Of a stretch of DNA of 64,000 nt, positions 63,615 to 64,000 are shown piece by piece. Source of the stretch: an uncultured Lachnospiraceae bacterium (GTDB lineage: Bacteria > Bacillota > Clostridia > Lachnospirales > Lachnospiraceae). The notes under the pieces were generated by a model. That model worked only from the letters and a program-made list of their open reading frames with translations. It was not told where the DNA came from and searched no databases. The position numbers were made by a program, and so were the translations under genes. The stretch covers positions 35,102 through 99,101 of the forward strand of contig OMZG01000005.1 of the NCBI GenBank assembly GCA_900315505.1. The letters run 5' to 3'. The stretch's first letter is position 1. Every line of letters starts with the position of its first letter.

Positions 63615-64000
63615 TGCATTGCAAAAGAAGCCAGTCAGCCTATCTGCTTTTTCATTGATGAGATTCAGTACATGAGAAAAGAAGACATTTCTGCGCTGAT
63701 CTGTGCGCTGCATCGCGTCAGCCAAAAGGGATATCCTCTTATGCTTATAGGTGCCGGCCTGCCAAAGGTATTTCAGTTCATAGGGAATGCGAGGACTTAC
63801 GCTGAGAGAATATTCAGATACGAGGAAATCGATTCGCTTACCGATGATGAGGCTCGTGATGCTATTGTCGTACCCGCCGAGGAGGAAGGCAAAAAAATAT
63901 TTCCAATGTCGCAAAGAATATGAAGAAGCAGGTCACTCAGATCTCCCCGATCCGCGCGCAGCTGATCAACAAAGGACTCATCTACGCGGCGAAGTATGGA
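63615..64000 (+). pseudogene. Decayed AAA ATPase gene (internal deletion, runs off window)
   Basis: The frame from 63615 reads a Walker B region (CFFIDEIQYM), MLIGAGLPKVF, YAERIFRYEEI and a stop at 63921-63923. Another frame from about 63905 carries on as NMKKQVTQISPIRAQL and QLINKGLIYAAKYG. In intact relatives these parts are about 100 residues apart, so there is both an internal deletion and a frameshift. The Walker A part is missing upstream. GGAGG near 63601 could still allow some translation. Confidence 0.72.

Overview
The window looks like chromosome from an anaerobic, motile Gram-positive Clostridia species, most likely a Lachnospiraceae relative. This is inferred from family content and signals, not from rRNA, since no rRNA or tRNA gene is visible. 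The clues are strong AGGAGG ribosome binding sites, a CIRCE operator, a DUF6033-type protein, Lachnospiraceae-style secreted proteins (BIG2/Fn3, CHAP-SH3, GHL10, pullulanase), a flavodiiron-rubredoxin protein, flagellin with a FliB methylase, and hydrogenase-maturation genes. No prophage, insertion sequence with a transposase, or CRISPR array was seen.

Layout. 0-8.5 kb: 5' end of L-lactate dehydrogenase, TelA, a membrane MurF-like ligase with an alpha/beta hydrolase, ProC, an aldo/keto reductase, RarA and a secreted CHAP-SH3 protein. 8.5-17 kb: a chemoreceptor sandwiched between two solute-binding lipoproteins, then a secreted amidase-glucosaminidase autolysin and a GHL10 protein. 17-28 kb: a zinc-ribbon/TPR membrane protein with a 54-residue leader gene, ValS, the flavodiiron protein, a two-component system, a stand-alone nitrogenase component-1-like gene, RlmI and a TetR regulator. 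28-35 kb: a large BIG2 surface protein, an 860-base stretch without a convincing long gene, a decayed ATPase and MutS2. 35-47 kb: the most unusual region, HypE, RimI, ThiD, a nitrogenase alpha-like protein, HypD, HypC, HypF, a two-module nitrogenase alpha/beta-like fusion, a NifH-like ATPase and a DUF6033 protein. 47-51 kb: a heat-shock cluster (CIRCE, hsp20, a four-helix S23 protein, clpB). 51-60 kb: TraX, BirA, a secreted transglutaminase-like protein, flagellin, an Lrp regulator, AspA behind a leader terminator, DAHP synthase and pullulanase. 60-64 kb: FliB and an ATPase flanked by fragments of another ATPase gene.

The best candidate for an undescribed system is the nitrogenase-like/Hyp cluster. 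A NifH-like protein with both Fe-S cysteines is translationally coupled to a DUF6033 gene and precedes an 831-residue protein that fuses an alpha-like and a beta-like component-1 module. HypF, HypC and HypD follow on the same strand, then a second alpha-like gene. HypE lies nearby, and a second beta-like gene lies about 11 kb from the last of these. No nitrogenase assembly genes and no [NiFe]-hydrogenase structural genes are in the window, so the substrate is unknown.

Two dispersed repeat families stand out. One is a roughly 30-base palindrome, nine copies, mostly at gene ends and often supplying the stop codon. The other is an array of degenerate 7-base units that overlaps stop codons and flanks the S23 gene in inverted orientation. 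Three genes have a -10 box so close to their start codon that their transcripts would be leaderless.
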